Below are positions 34,195 to 45,424 of a stretch of 64,000 nt of DNA, piece after piece; positions within the stretch are counted from its first letter, which is position 1; each line of letters begins with the position of its first letter. The stretch lies in NCBI GenBank assembly GCA_008973525.1, contig WACJ01000079.1, forward strand, positions 372,001 through 436,000. The letters are read 5' to 3'. Under the pieces are notes generated by a model, which searched no databases, was not told the DNA's origin, and worked only from the letters and a program-made list of their open reading frames with translations. Both the position numbers and the translations under genes were made by a program. Origin of the DNA: Stenopsyche tienmushanensis (Eukaryota; Arthropoda; Insecta; Trichoptera; Stenopsychidae).

Positions 34195-34320
34195 CTAATA
34201 TGGCTCGAGGGATTTATGTGTCGGCATTTGAGTCGCATGACCTGCCCGCGGTCGACACATGATGCTTTGCTGTACATGTCCATGACCTCCCGATTGGATT
34301 CCATGGCTTCGGTGCCTTAA
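34195..34320 (-). pseudogene. Non-LTR retrotransposon ORF2 tail, short fragment
   Basis: On the minus strand 'gaggtcatggacatgtacag', 'aaagcatca' and 'gggcaggtcatg' match, in order, the better preserved tail at 51973-52158, with an internal deletion of roughly 15-20 bp. The frame is broken. Placement in a LINE rests on the 52 kb copy. Confidence 0.6.
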
Positions 34321-34329
34321 GCCTCATCC

Positions 34330-36320
34330 CGGAGATTTCAATGTTTTTCTCTTTCTAATAACTTTCCGGTAACGTAATACACATATATTGGTGAAATTTA
34401 ATACGGTGTTAATAAAATACATCTTTATCCACGCAAAAAAGAAATCCATAAATAATATAAAGGACAACGATTTTAATGGCTACTTTTAATATCGGTTTCA
34501 GGATCCGGCAATAAATCGCCGAAAGCGTCGAGACGTTTTCAATATATATTAAAAATACCTTTTATAAATTTGATTTATTGATAAAAATTTGAATAATGGC
34601 GCTCGGAATTAATAGAATTTTATTAGAGCAACGATCCCGATTATAGCAATTAATCAGGCACAATTAAACATTATCTCAAAATTATGCACAAATATACGGA
34701 GGAGGGCATTATAAAAAATGATGTGCTCACCGTATATTATATGCTGTTTTATGGCATATAATAAATTACGAAGTTGTCCCGAAGTTTGGCCGTTTATTGA
34801 GCCGAGAGATTACCGGCTTTAGCGATACAGCCTTTGCAAATCCTCGCCAGATCTGCCCCTTTGTGCTAAGGGCAGGACGAGGAAAAGGGCTGCGAAATGT
34901 TTATTGCCGCCATGGGAACGGTACGTCGGGAAACTCTTGCAGCCGAACTGCCGTCGTCTTACCCCTACTTTATAATCGATGCAAAAAATTAATTGCCCGA
35001 TTCAGAACATCAGACAGTGCCCTTGAATTCAACATGTATTTTTCCAATACCCTTCGGCCTTTTATGTCCATAAATATTTTATTATATTGCGATCCATTTT
35101 AGCTGTACGGACGTTCCATTATCTTATATAGGATTTGCTTTATCTTATGAACTTATTGGTAAAAAAATAAGATTATTTTTATACGATTCCATCATCAAAG
35201 AGAATATTGGCGCAGGGCCACAAATATAATATGTGTGCGATGATGACCTCTGTTCGAAAATTTGTCCCCTTTATTTTTTTCTCGACGAAATCTTTTGAAC
35301 GCTGTATTTGATCTAATTTCAAGGATATGATAAAAACCTTTTCATGTCTTTGCCTTCGCTGAAAGGAATATTTTTATATACTCCCGATTAACTGTCCGAC
35401 ATATTAAATAATACATTTTTACTGACGTATTCGCATGACCCAAATGCCAGCGGCAATCATTTATAGAGACGTTAGTTCATTACAAAGAAAAAATCTAAAA
35501 TAGTTTGGAGATTTCATTCCGGGACGCTATCAGCAGAAATCGGGTTATGGGGGGATTCTTTCAAATTACAAAGGTCGGACACTGAACATTGTTTTAGGTA
35601 GCGTTATAACATTGTATATAAAGGAGGATTTTGGGTTATGGGCCCACTAAAAAACAAATATTGTAAGCAAGTGAGTCTCGTCGTAAAATAAATCCTTTCT
35701 GAAATCGCAAGATATTGAGAGGGGAAATAAAATCAACCCTTGAGTATATTTATGGGGGGTTTTATATTCACACTATCCGCTTGTACGCGTATACATTTAT
35801 AAGGAAAACCCTTTTATTACGGCAGATACACCACTGCCATCTGCATTTGGAAATTTAAGCTTTTTGAGCGATAGGCCAGATTTTGTGCGTAAATATTTAT
35901 CCTTCCTTTTCTTCGACGTGCTCTTCGACTTACGCTGTTAAACTGGAGGCTTCGAGGAATAACAGTCAACGATATTTATGTTTAGTCATGATGTAGCAAA
36001 ATTACTAAATTTGATGCTAAACAGATAAAAGTTTGATTTACTGGGAAGAATGTCATGGGGAATAATTTTTTTTATATATGTTAATAAAAATGAATATTTC
36101 ACACAATATATAAGAAAAAGCTATTGATAAGGTGTGCACGTTTTATTGTTTAATATTTTTATTATTATATAATATATTGCCAAAATAAAATGCCTATTGC
36201 TCGATATTAGTTTTTTTTTCTAATTCATTAAGTCATTCGGACCGGAGAGCAGACATGCTATGCTCTAATATAAATCCACTTTTCTATCAACTCTGCCGCA
36301 GCGCGTAACTAGCTTGATAA
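34330..36320. other. Unannotated stretch with islands at 34790-35050 and 35530-35960
   Basis: A 101-codon plus ORF (34797-35102) has no recognisable domain. The islands are GC-richer than their surroundings. Nothing else supportable. Confidence 0.35.
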
Positions 36321-36324
36321 TGAA

Positions 36325-36400
36325 CTAAGCACAATAAATTAACCTTAACACTGTTGATAGCACACAATATTCATTAATTTCTTCAGAATCAATGTTCAAC
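36325..36400 (+). repeat. Dispersed tail-like repeat, diverged copy
   Basis: 'taacactgttgatagcacac' followed by 'aatattcattaatttcttc' matches the repeat units at 2285-2467 and 63953-64000 with several substitutions. Confidence 0.5.
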
Positions 36401-36404
36401 CTGC

Positions 36405-37180
36405 ATGACATCTGCTTTCTGTTGTTTAGTTATGTTTGCCTATTAATGTGTTGCGAAAATAAAAGGACAGGGTTACCGTGCAAACCTGCCAGTTTACTTT
36501 TGAAGGAGTAGATTTTGCAAAGAAGTAGTGATACTCGGCTAATGATGCCACTCCATAACAGTCAAAGGAGAATAACAAAATTGATCAACGATAAGAATGA
36601 TGCGAGTATCTTAATTATCAAAACAAACGCCTGTTTTCAAGACAACACGAACAATCGAGCTTCGACTTCTAGACTCTCATTCTGTTCTTAAATCTTGTTC
36701 GTAACAAAACGACAGTAAGTTATGAGTAGAAAGAAGTGCTTTTTGATGCTAATGCAAATGATTTTAAATAATGCCTATAGATAGGGACATAAAAGGTTAT
36801 ACACATACAATAAATAAACGTTTATGAAAATGTATTCCTTGTACAGAACATTCGATGATTTAAAAAAAATGGGCATCTCGTCCTGCGACGAATTCCCAAC
36901 AAGCAATTAAACGTGTATGGGTGCCTTTACAGCACGACCTTGCTACCGATATATGAGTGTATGATGAGACGCAAGACACCCATCTCTGTCTATTAAATTA
37001 TCTATTATTTAAAATGAATTTCAGCACTATGAAAACTACATTTACATACATTTTTAAAGCCAATCTCTTCGTTATATAATATTATATTCATAATTATATG
37101 AAAAGTTACTTTAGATAGAAATTTACGATGTAACAAATGATCATGTGCATGTGTGATTATTGTATTATATTGTATATGAG
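36405..37180. other. Unannotated stretch
   Basis: No ORF, repeat or motif recognised. Confidence 0.4.
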
Positions 37181-37184
37181 CTTT

Positions 37185-37265
37185 TTTATTGTGAGATAGT
37201 TCCTGGATTGTTTTTCCAAAGGTTCAGGTTCATATCCTGATTGTGGAGGAAAAATCACTACAACA
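37185..37265 (+). repeat. tRNA-derived SINE-like copy 1
   Basis: 'ggttcaggttcatatcctg' forms a clean T-arm (CAGG/CCTG stem, TTCATAT loop) with a B-box-like GGTTCATATCC. A degenerate A-box-like segment lies about 40 bp upstream. The block, including 'gattgtgga' and 'aaaaatcac' downstream, is shared with the minus-strand copy at 41514-41592. It cannot be a functional tRNA: no acceptor stem closes around it. Class inferred from Pol III promoter-like boxes and duplication. Confidence 0.6.
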
Positions 37266-37376
37266 ATAAATAGCAGTAACTCAATCACCCTAAGTTCAAA
37301 TCGGCAGCAATTGCATTGCATTTTATTCTGATAATGATAGTGAATGTTCTAAATGCATATTTGCGACATTCATTAA

Positions 37377-37533
37377 CCTTTTCCTCACCGTGTTAAAAAA
37401 AACACCCGCGCTCTACGATGATATGTATTTGGTACACCATATGAAAATCTGAATTCCGTATCTAGTATATTTCATATTGATGTCCCCATTATTAGAGTCT
37501 AGTTGTAGTAAATACATCATGGTCATGGAAAGG
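37377..37533. mobile_element. Complete 157-bp piggyBac-type MITE
   Basis: Flanked on both sides by TTAA (37373-37376 and 37534-37537), the piggyBac target. Inverted ends CCTTTTCC and GGAAAGG. It holds no coding sequence. The left half matches 31625-31735; the right half matches, reversed, the segments at 6303, 33556 and 54576. It is the key for reading those fragments. Confidence 0.82.
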
Positions 37534-37539
37534 TTAAAC

Positions 37540-40500
37540 ATTCATTCACATTTTGTGTGTTAAAAAATCCAAATAATTTATGTATATGAAAAAGGCAATG
37601 GGAAATTGTTGGCATTAAGATCAAGTTTTGATGCTTTAGATTCTGGACTCGATTGTCTCGATCCAGGTTTACCCTAATTACTGGATTTGATAAAGTAAAT
37701 ATTGAGGCGATTTGTTAAAGTCGTACAGGGACGTTCGTGAGTGATCAAATTTGCAACAAATAGTTAAATTATCGTTTAAATATAATTATGATTCGCTCAT
37801 AGATTCGCTCTTCTCCTACCTAAATTATAATTATATCCTTACCACATGTGAAAAGCAAATAGGAAACCATCACATGAAAAAAAATCCCTAGTTAAGTCTC
37901 CTATGAAGATCGCCTACATTCGATAACGGATATGGCACTTTAAGATGAAGAATGGAAAATTACCGCATAAACATCTATTCGTGGGAAATTTTCTTATGAA
38001 GATCGCCACTTCTGATAACAGATATGACATCTTCGGTAGAACTGCCATGTCTATTTTATTTGGATCTTATATGTACGGTGACATTTATACAACTAGGCAT
38101 CTTGAATTTTGAATGAAAATTAGGTAGCGTTGCGTTTTCGAGAGGGCATACGTGCCATATCTCGCTTCCATTATCTCCTCATCCTTATCGCATCGATTTC
38201 TTTTCAGCGATTTTTTCATCCCCCGCATTGTTTCTTTTAGCCGAAATTCGATACTTACGGCCTTTGAAAAGTCGCACGTACTCAAACACGTGTTTGCGAA
38301 TTTCGTGACATAAAAAATAAATATTTCAGGTCCAAATCCGACGTTAGCAGGACCAAATTGTGTTTACCGTCGGCGTAAATTTTTGTTTTCTTTTATTTTC
38401 CATTTCCAGCGTTAAAGAGCATATCAGTACAACGCAACGCACGCCTAGATGAAATTTACTTAGCAGCAGATAGCTTCCGTGCCGGAAATTTATTTCCATT
38501 CACACCTTTTTTGCGTACTTATCTTCACGCCATTATCGTTCGCCTCAGATATTTATAAAGGCCACGAATGAAATGCGCCAATGAAGCCGAAAAATATTTC
38601 TTATCACATGTTCGGTAAAATTTTGCGATTGGTGAATATTGGTTCGTTTTATTTTTTTTTCCGGTGATTTTATTTTTAGGGGGCGTACTGGGGGTGCTAG
38701 CTGGAAGTGCTGAAAATTGTAGGTCGATTTCCGGAAATACGACCGGCGTCACGGACCTCCGCCAAATTTTTAGGGTTGACCTTCAGCCTGAAAGTGATTA
38801 GGGTTGCGGCTGAAAGTTGGAAAGGCTTTCAAGCTGCGGGTTGGCATTTGACGTTTTGCTATTTGAAATTAATATGGTTTTCAACTCATTGTTCAACTAT
38901 AGCCAGTGTCTCACTTGTATTAATAGACTCTATGAAATTTCCATGGATAACAAAACTTTTCATAATTAAATTGACACACTGTTTTCCAACTTGTAATTCA
39001 ATTTACAACAGATTTCTTGAACCCTTATAATCTATTAAAATATTTAAATCAGTAATTTTTCTAAATTCTTCCAAACTTGCTGTATTTGACAAATCATCCT
39101 TTAAACGATAATTTCTTTTATTTGCACATATATTTGCTTTATCAACATAATAAACTAGCCTCAAGCAACCGAATATAAAGGTATTCCATAGTGCTTCCTT
39201 TGAATATAATACAATCGTTATGGCAGAGGATTACATGGATATATGAGGGTAAGAAGGTATAAAGGTCATTATTCAAAGATGACTGATTGTATTATGCCTA
39301 TTATAAAAACTATTACTATCATAATTATATGTTATAATAATTAGCTCTAAGATATGATATTCTGATCGACGAAATTACATCATGTTGTACTTATATGTGT
39401 AATTAATCGACACTTTAATATTAAAATCCTGTGAGTGCAAAAATATTGGTTCGTTGATCGACGAGGCTTATTAGAACGAATTATCGTCGATTAGCGAAGT
39501 CTACGCCCAATAAATAATATGTATTTACGTCATAGTTTTACCTGCAACGTGTGTGTATATATATATGTATATAAACACTACAAAAACGTAAAACTTTTGT
39601 AAATCGCGAAAATTCAGACTTTATTTTCTATATTAAAACTTGCTCTAAAATTAAGATATTGATTTCCGTACGTTCATTTTACAACGACGTTACAGATCTC
39701 ATTTCAATTAAATTCGCTATAAGAATTGTCCTTTATTCCTCTATTATTCCATGGGAGCTTCTTGGTATTGTGCTAATCGGTTTCGTTGTTTCCTCTAAAA
39801 TCTTAAGTTACGATTCATGTTCGTTTTATTATTTAAAAGACGATTTTCCAAATTTCTATTTGTCTATAAATAGCTGTTCCATTTAATATTTCGAAATTTA
39901 GCAAAGTATTAGTAATAACTCTCTGTATCGTTTTTGATAAGCTCATTGGACATTGATTATAATATTTACAAATTTGTCTTTATCAAAAATATCATCCTTC
40001 TGTCTGTTTATCGATTTTGTAAATCTCTCAGTTATTGCTATTTTATCGCCCCTCAAAACTATCTTAAACGAAAGCCTTATTTTTTAAGTCCTGTCTCACA
40101 CATCCTAATCTTTGGTGGTCATTACGGCTTAAATTATGACCTGAGCAGGTTCTCGCATTTTTATGCTCGCTCATTGTCCCAAATTATCAATTTATTTTAT
40201 TTTTAAATTAAAGCAGAATACTTCCCGTGGCGTATACATAATATTATTAATGATTGAACAGCTAAAGTAAATGTATTTTGAATTATTTTTTCATCCCTTA
40301 TTTTCGGGATTATATATTCATTTTCGTTCATTTAATTTAAAATGTTGAATTTTGTTCTTAAGGGGGGAATTGTGGTTGCTTTAAACCGGGATCTTGTGGC
40401 ACCTTTTATCTTCAGTGAGCATTAATAACCTCACGGTCGTCTCTTGGTTTTACTAACGGTCCCTAGGGTACCATATCGTCGCTGATTTTGTCCACCTTCA

Positions 40501-41510
40501 TCCACCACTTCTGCACACAAAACGGTGTGCCCAATTTAACAATATTTTTACAGATTTTACATAAGTCACTGTTTGTTTCTATAGTCACGCAATTGCTGTC
40601 GTAAAGTCCCTCCTTTTGTTTTGCCAATGAGTTCCTTATTTGTAATTTGTCCCCCCATCGGAGTAATCAGCGGAAGTTTTCTGTCTCCCCGAACGCACAT
40701 ATGTACATCGTGAAGTTTTATCACGACTTCAAATTGAGTCGGGAAATACCATCGATGATACAGAACAAAGACTTGGTATTCAGCCGCTATAGGCAGTTTT
40801 AGCAAGATATATATACTTCGCGGAAATCCACAGGGTAAGTTGACGGGAGTCTGCGAGAGTCCCTGCCCTCTATAAAACACGTAGGTACTGCTGCATTCTG
40901 CGGTCCCCCATTGTTTTCTCTACGAAAACGTATGAAGATAAATTGTGGTAGCTGGGTTGTCTAGCTGGGGCCCCTCGCGGCCGGTTTGTTAAGAGAAAGT
41001 GGGTGGGTATGTGTGTGATGTAGTGCATCCCGATACATCCCTGTATAAAGATAGATGCATCTTGCGAAGCTCCCCTTACATCCAGATGTATACATATCGA
41101 TGATGTCAAGCGCCCTTCTCCAAACTAAGATGTCTTTTATTTCATTTAATATTCCTCCACATTATAGATTAAAACGTTTTCGACGAAATGCCCTAGAAGC
41201 AAATACATAAAGCAAATCTCTTATTGATTTTCGCAGAAAAATATAGTTGCAAAGGATGGTTCGTTATATTATACTATCCCTATGAGAAATTCTAATAAAT
41301 TATACGTTCGTAACAAATAAAAGTATCAGAAGCTTATTGATTTTAGTAGACGATTTTTAATACATATTAATTTTGAATTATATTTTTATTATTACTGCAA
41401 ACCCAGTTAGTCATAGTGGGTTTTATTAATCGTTTCAGTATTTACTCTAGAAAATCAGGATCGAGGCAATAGATCGAAAATATTAATACTATCGATCTCC
41501 CAAATTTGTA
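37540..41510. other. Unannotated stretch with GC-richer islands (38100-38870, 40370-41110)
   Basis: Several unrecognised ORFs: 38085-38285 minus (charged, with a GTAAGTAT donor in it but no acceptor), 38707-39030 plus (107 codons), and 40566-40880 and 40870-41109 minus, overlapping in different frames. None has a recognisable domain. The islands resemble conserved non-coding blocks or decayed exons. Confidence 0.35.
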
Positions 41511-41513
41511 AAT

Positions 41514-41592
41514 AAGGTGATTTTTTTCCACAATCTGAACTTAAACCCGAACCTTTACAATAATAGTCTAGAATCTAACCCACTAAATCAAT
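41514..41592 (-). repeat. tRNA-derived SINE-like copy 2
   Basis: On the minus strand an A-box-like 'tttagtgggttagattctag' is followed about 20 bp later by 'aaaggttcgggtttaagttc' (B-box/T-arm region), then 'agattgtgga' and an A-run. This matches copy 1 at 37185-37265 through the whole T-arm and beyond. The A box is better preserved here. Confidence 0.6.
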
Positions 41593-41599
41593 ACTTAGT

Positions 41600-44500
41600 C
41601 ATATAAATATACCTCTTGTTCGAAGTGTTTCAATAGTTTGACAAGCACTGCAAGCGAAGAATGTAACAGTTACAAATTAACAACGATTTTAGAAGCCGAA
41701 AAGCTCAACTTTATGTATATAAATTTAGATATATTTCTTGTTTCGAGGAGGGTCTTTTAATCTACGGTCGGACATTTATATTCATACTTTTTAATCCACT
41801 TAATCGAAAATGCAATCACTTTGAGTGCGAATGATTTATGGCGAACTTATGCAAATCTCCATATAAAATATGACAAAATCACATTAGGAAAATATTTTTT
41901 CTCCTCGATTCCCCGGGATGCAATCGTTGTATCTTAACTTCCGCCGTTTCCGTCGGCGGACGTAAAATATTACACATTACAACTTCGGTGATATCTTACT
42001 GTGAATGACAGATACTTCATAATGTCTTTATATCTCCACTTTAATATGTTCACAGAAGTATATGACGCATATTTAAAAACTTAATGTCGCCTACCATGAA
42101 GCATTTCGAGGCGACGTTGATTCTTATCTGCGTGGAACTTAAGTGCTTTCCTAAAACATTAATTACATTTTAATACGTTTCCTAAATGAATTTTTCAGCT
42201 GTGTAACTCCATTACATCAAGTTTGTGTATATTTCGAGTCAAAATAATATTATCCAATGCTTTATCTGACAACTAGATAATTTGTAATATATTCAAAGTT
42301 CCTTATTATTTGCGACACTTCCAGTTCGAAAACAATATTTTTATTCATCCCGAGGGACTGAATCGTCAATGACATCAAGATATTTTTCCAATGCAGACTC
42401 CCTATGGCATCCGTATAACATAAACTCAGCTCTTCGCATAATATACGTATTTTTCTCAGAATATCCCCCTATTTTTTTGCTTTCATTAGTACAAAATGTT
42501 TTTGGGTATGACATGTTCAAAATATACCTTAAAATACCCACGCTGCATAAATAAAATAAATATGGTACATTTTTAATACACTAGCGGCATATTGTTGACT
42601 AAAATAGATCGATCGATCAGACCATCATAACGTAACTTAATCTATGATATTTTTCAATTTAATCAGTATTGAATTGATTATGAGAATATTCATGGGGGAT
42701 TTCATAAATCATATATATCATATAGCCACAAGTGGTCAATTCCAAAAGTAGGGTATCCTCAATACGTATAAGAATACAGGTCATATGTATGCATTCGATT
42801 TAATCGTCTTGCACTTGATATTTTCGATTTTTTGCCTCGTGAGCACTCATCTTGCAAGCCACCAGGGTGAATTTGTCAAAAGTGATTTTAATAAAATTGA
42901 TAAGGAATTTTATAAATTTTTTCGCCAGAGTAATGCTGAAACACTGCCTGATGCAAATTTATGTCTGTACATCTATTTTTTTTTTTTGTTATTTATCAAA
43001 TCTCTTGATAGACTTAAATCAAATTTTAAATATGTTGATAGTTATTTAGAATTTTAATTTAACACATTCTGAGATCAAATCATATTTAGCATAATCAACC
43101 CTTTGATACGTAACCAAATAATGATGTCAATTCTATTAAATTTTCAACGAAGTTATATAGTTATTTTAACGAGACTACTAATGAGATATGAAAACGATTC
43201 TATAAGATATGCATATTTGTATGCAAATTTTACTTTAAATGTTTCCACTAGACAGCGTACGCATTCTTTTGCTCATTATAAATTCGCTGCGTATATTTCG
43301 GAATATTTTTTTAAATATCTTATTTGCTTAATCTGATAAAATAGAAAATATGCTTCATAATGTGGCCAAGTTTGCTCAATTTCAGAAAACCATTCGGTGT
43401 ATAAATCATACAATATGGTTATTATTTGCCAATACTGTTCGATTTATCGAGTAATTGTGTACATGTCGCTCATTTTATTCGATGTTAGAATATTTCAAGA
43501 GCCATTGAAAGCAATTAATCATTAAAATCCATGCTTTTGTAGAGTTCTTCATAACGAGCATCGTTATCATATCAAATTTATCGTGGGTGAATAATAGAGT
43601 CTGGCGAATCAATGATCGCTCATATTATACATGACCTCTAAAAGTGTCTCAAATGGCGTATTTGAATTTAAAACGTTCTTTAAATGTATGTATTTGTTTT
43701 GAATTGTTAAAGCTCGCCCATCAGATGTACAGGGAGGCAGCATATCGCAAGATTGCATTCACAATGTCTCGCCTATTGTACCCACGAGAGTCAATCAGAT
43801 GTTATATCTTTGCATATAAATGAATTTCTATTGTTAGCATACATTCATATCACGCATCTACCGAGAATATTACCACCGGAGATGCTCGCATATTATCTGG
43901 AATCCTTGTATGCTCCTTTTGCGCATTTTAAATTGCAATCTATATCGCAGTGACAAATCGCTTATTTTTCGCGCGAGTACCGCCGGAATGCACAAAAATA
44001 TATTGCAGGGATGAAATTGTCTCTTGTTTATTGCTATGCGTTGTTTCTCCGCGGAAAAGCGCGCCGCGTGCGCTTTTGATGAATATTTTCCGAGGGTGCC
44101 GCATGTCAGCCTAGGAAGATTTCCCTTTTTGCAGTTTGGTCTTTATTTTTAGTTATGGGGGGGTGCGGAATGTGAAATGTAATTCTTGGAAACGCCCGGC
44201 GGGTTTTATTCGTCTCGCATTACGCCTCCACTTGTTAACCCTCAGCGGTCCGAAGTAAAATTGAGTAAAACTACCCGAAATGGGGGGGTAGGTGCGCTCG
44301 ACACCGGCCCGACCTTTATTTAATCTCGCCTTCATTTTTGGCGTTTCACGCTGAATAATAGGCCCTTTGCTCGGAAAATCCACGCTAATTTTCACCCACT
44401 TTTTATTTTTTAATTAAAACGTCCCGTATACAACCAACTACCCGCAGCTTTCCCGTATAATCATGCTGTTATGTCCCGCTACGCTATGTGACCTTTTCAG

Positions 44501-44980
44501 GGACTCTTCGTTCGTCATTCTGTTATGCGGTGGGTGTGTCCAGGGTTAGCGCGATTGCTTTGCAAATTTATTTTAGGATTGTTTTCATTTCTTTCCACAC
44601 AATGCTTTATGGACTCAATATCCAAGAAAATGGAAAAAAAAGGAGCTAAAGCTTGAATTCAATACACAAGAGTAATCCGATTATTGCGGTTTAATCTTAA
44701 CACAACAATCAATAACCTTAGTATATTTCAAATTCTTGCCAAAATAGGTGATTCCAATCCAATAAATAAAACGATTGGCTTAATTTACAAATTCTTCTTA
44801 AACCGTTCGAACTCCAGGCGACACTTTATGTGAAACATAGCGACGGGAATGTGTTAATATAAATTAGGATGGTTTTGACAGTTTATTATATTTAAGTCAT
44901 GCCTCCCCTTCAAACTAGATTATCATAATTTTAGATGAATAGATGTTATCATATTCATATTATTAAATTATTTTATGAAT
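41600..44980. other. Unannotated stretch with a GC-richer island (43720-44540)
   Basis: The island contains G-runs (44156-44164 and 44282-44289) and an 80-codon minus ORF (44153-44395, basic, no recognised domain). 42785-43336 holds hydrophobic AT-rich ORFs that look like chance. Confidence 0.35.
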
Positions 44981-44986
44981 GCTATA

Positions 44987-45421
44987 TCTTCTTATATATA
45001 AAAATTAATTTCTGTTTGTTCGTATGTAATGCGCTGCCATACCGTTCATCAGATTGCGATAAAACTTCGTCCACTTATTGCTAAGGATTGTGCGAGTAAC
45101 ATAGGCATAGTCTAATGTACAAAAATAAAAATAAAATGTTTGTTCGTATTTTATGCGCTGCCATACCGTTCATTCGATTCCGATAAATCTCTGCCAACTT
45201 ATTATTTGCACTTTCTCAAATAATATAGATATAGTAAAATTAGCTTGCAGTAGATCTTATATATAAAAAAAATTAAATAAATATAAATGTATTCATCATT
45301 GGAAAGAAAATAAATTTTATTATTTCTATCATTCCTAATTAAACAAGAAACTCTTTCAAATTTCAAACGATATATTTAGAATTATTACTTTTGTGGCAGC
45401 AACGCTCCGGGCGCCAGCTAG
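44987..45421 (+). mobile_element. Helitron-like non-autonomous element, copy A
   Basis: The right end is 'cgggcgccagCTAG' followed by T (45418-45422): a short GC palindrome just before CTAG/T, as in Helitron 3' ends. The left end TCTTCTTATATATAAA starts after A (44986). A second TCTTATATATAAA start lies at about 45255. Two imperfect internal units share 'gcgctgccataccgttcat' (about 45031 and 45159). Matches the minus-strand copies at 48.2 and 49.9 kb. No inverted repeats or TSD, consistent with Helitrons; no Rep/helicase is encoded. Confidence 0.65.
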
Positions 45422-45424
45422 TTC

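Noticed and set aside
38085..38285. Charged minus-strand ORF with a GTAAGTAT donor as an exon
   Set aside because: No acceptor with a pyrimidine tract found upstream on that strand, so only one side is supported.
40566..41109. Two overlapping minus-strand ORFs (104 and 79 codons) as exons of one gene
   Set aside because: They overlap in different frames and no acceptor/donor pair joins them.
44153..44395. Basic 80-codon minus-strand ORF as a gene
   Set aside because: No domain, no splice sites; GC-rich islands favour such chance frames.
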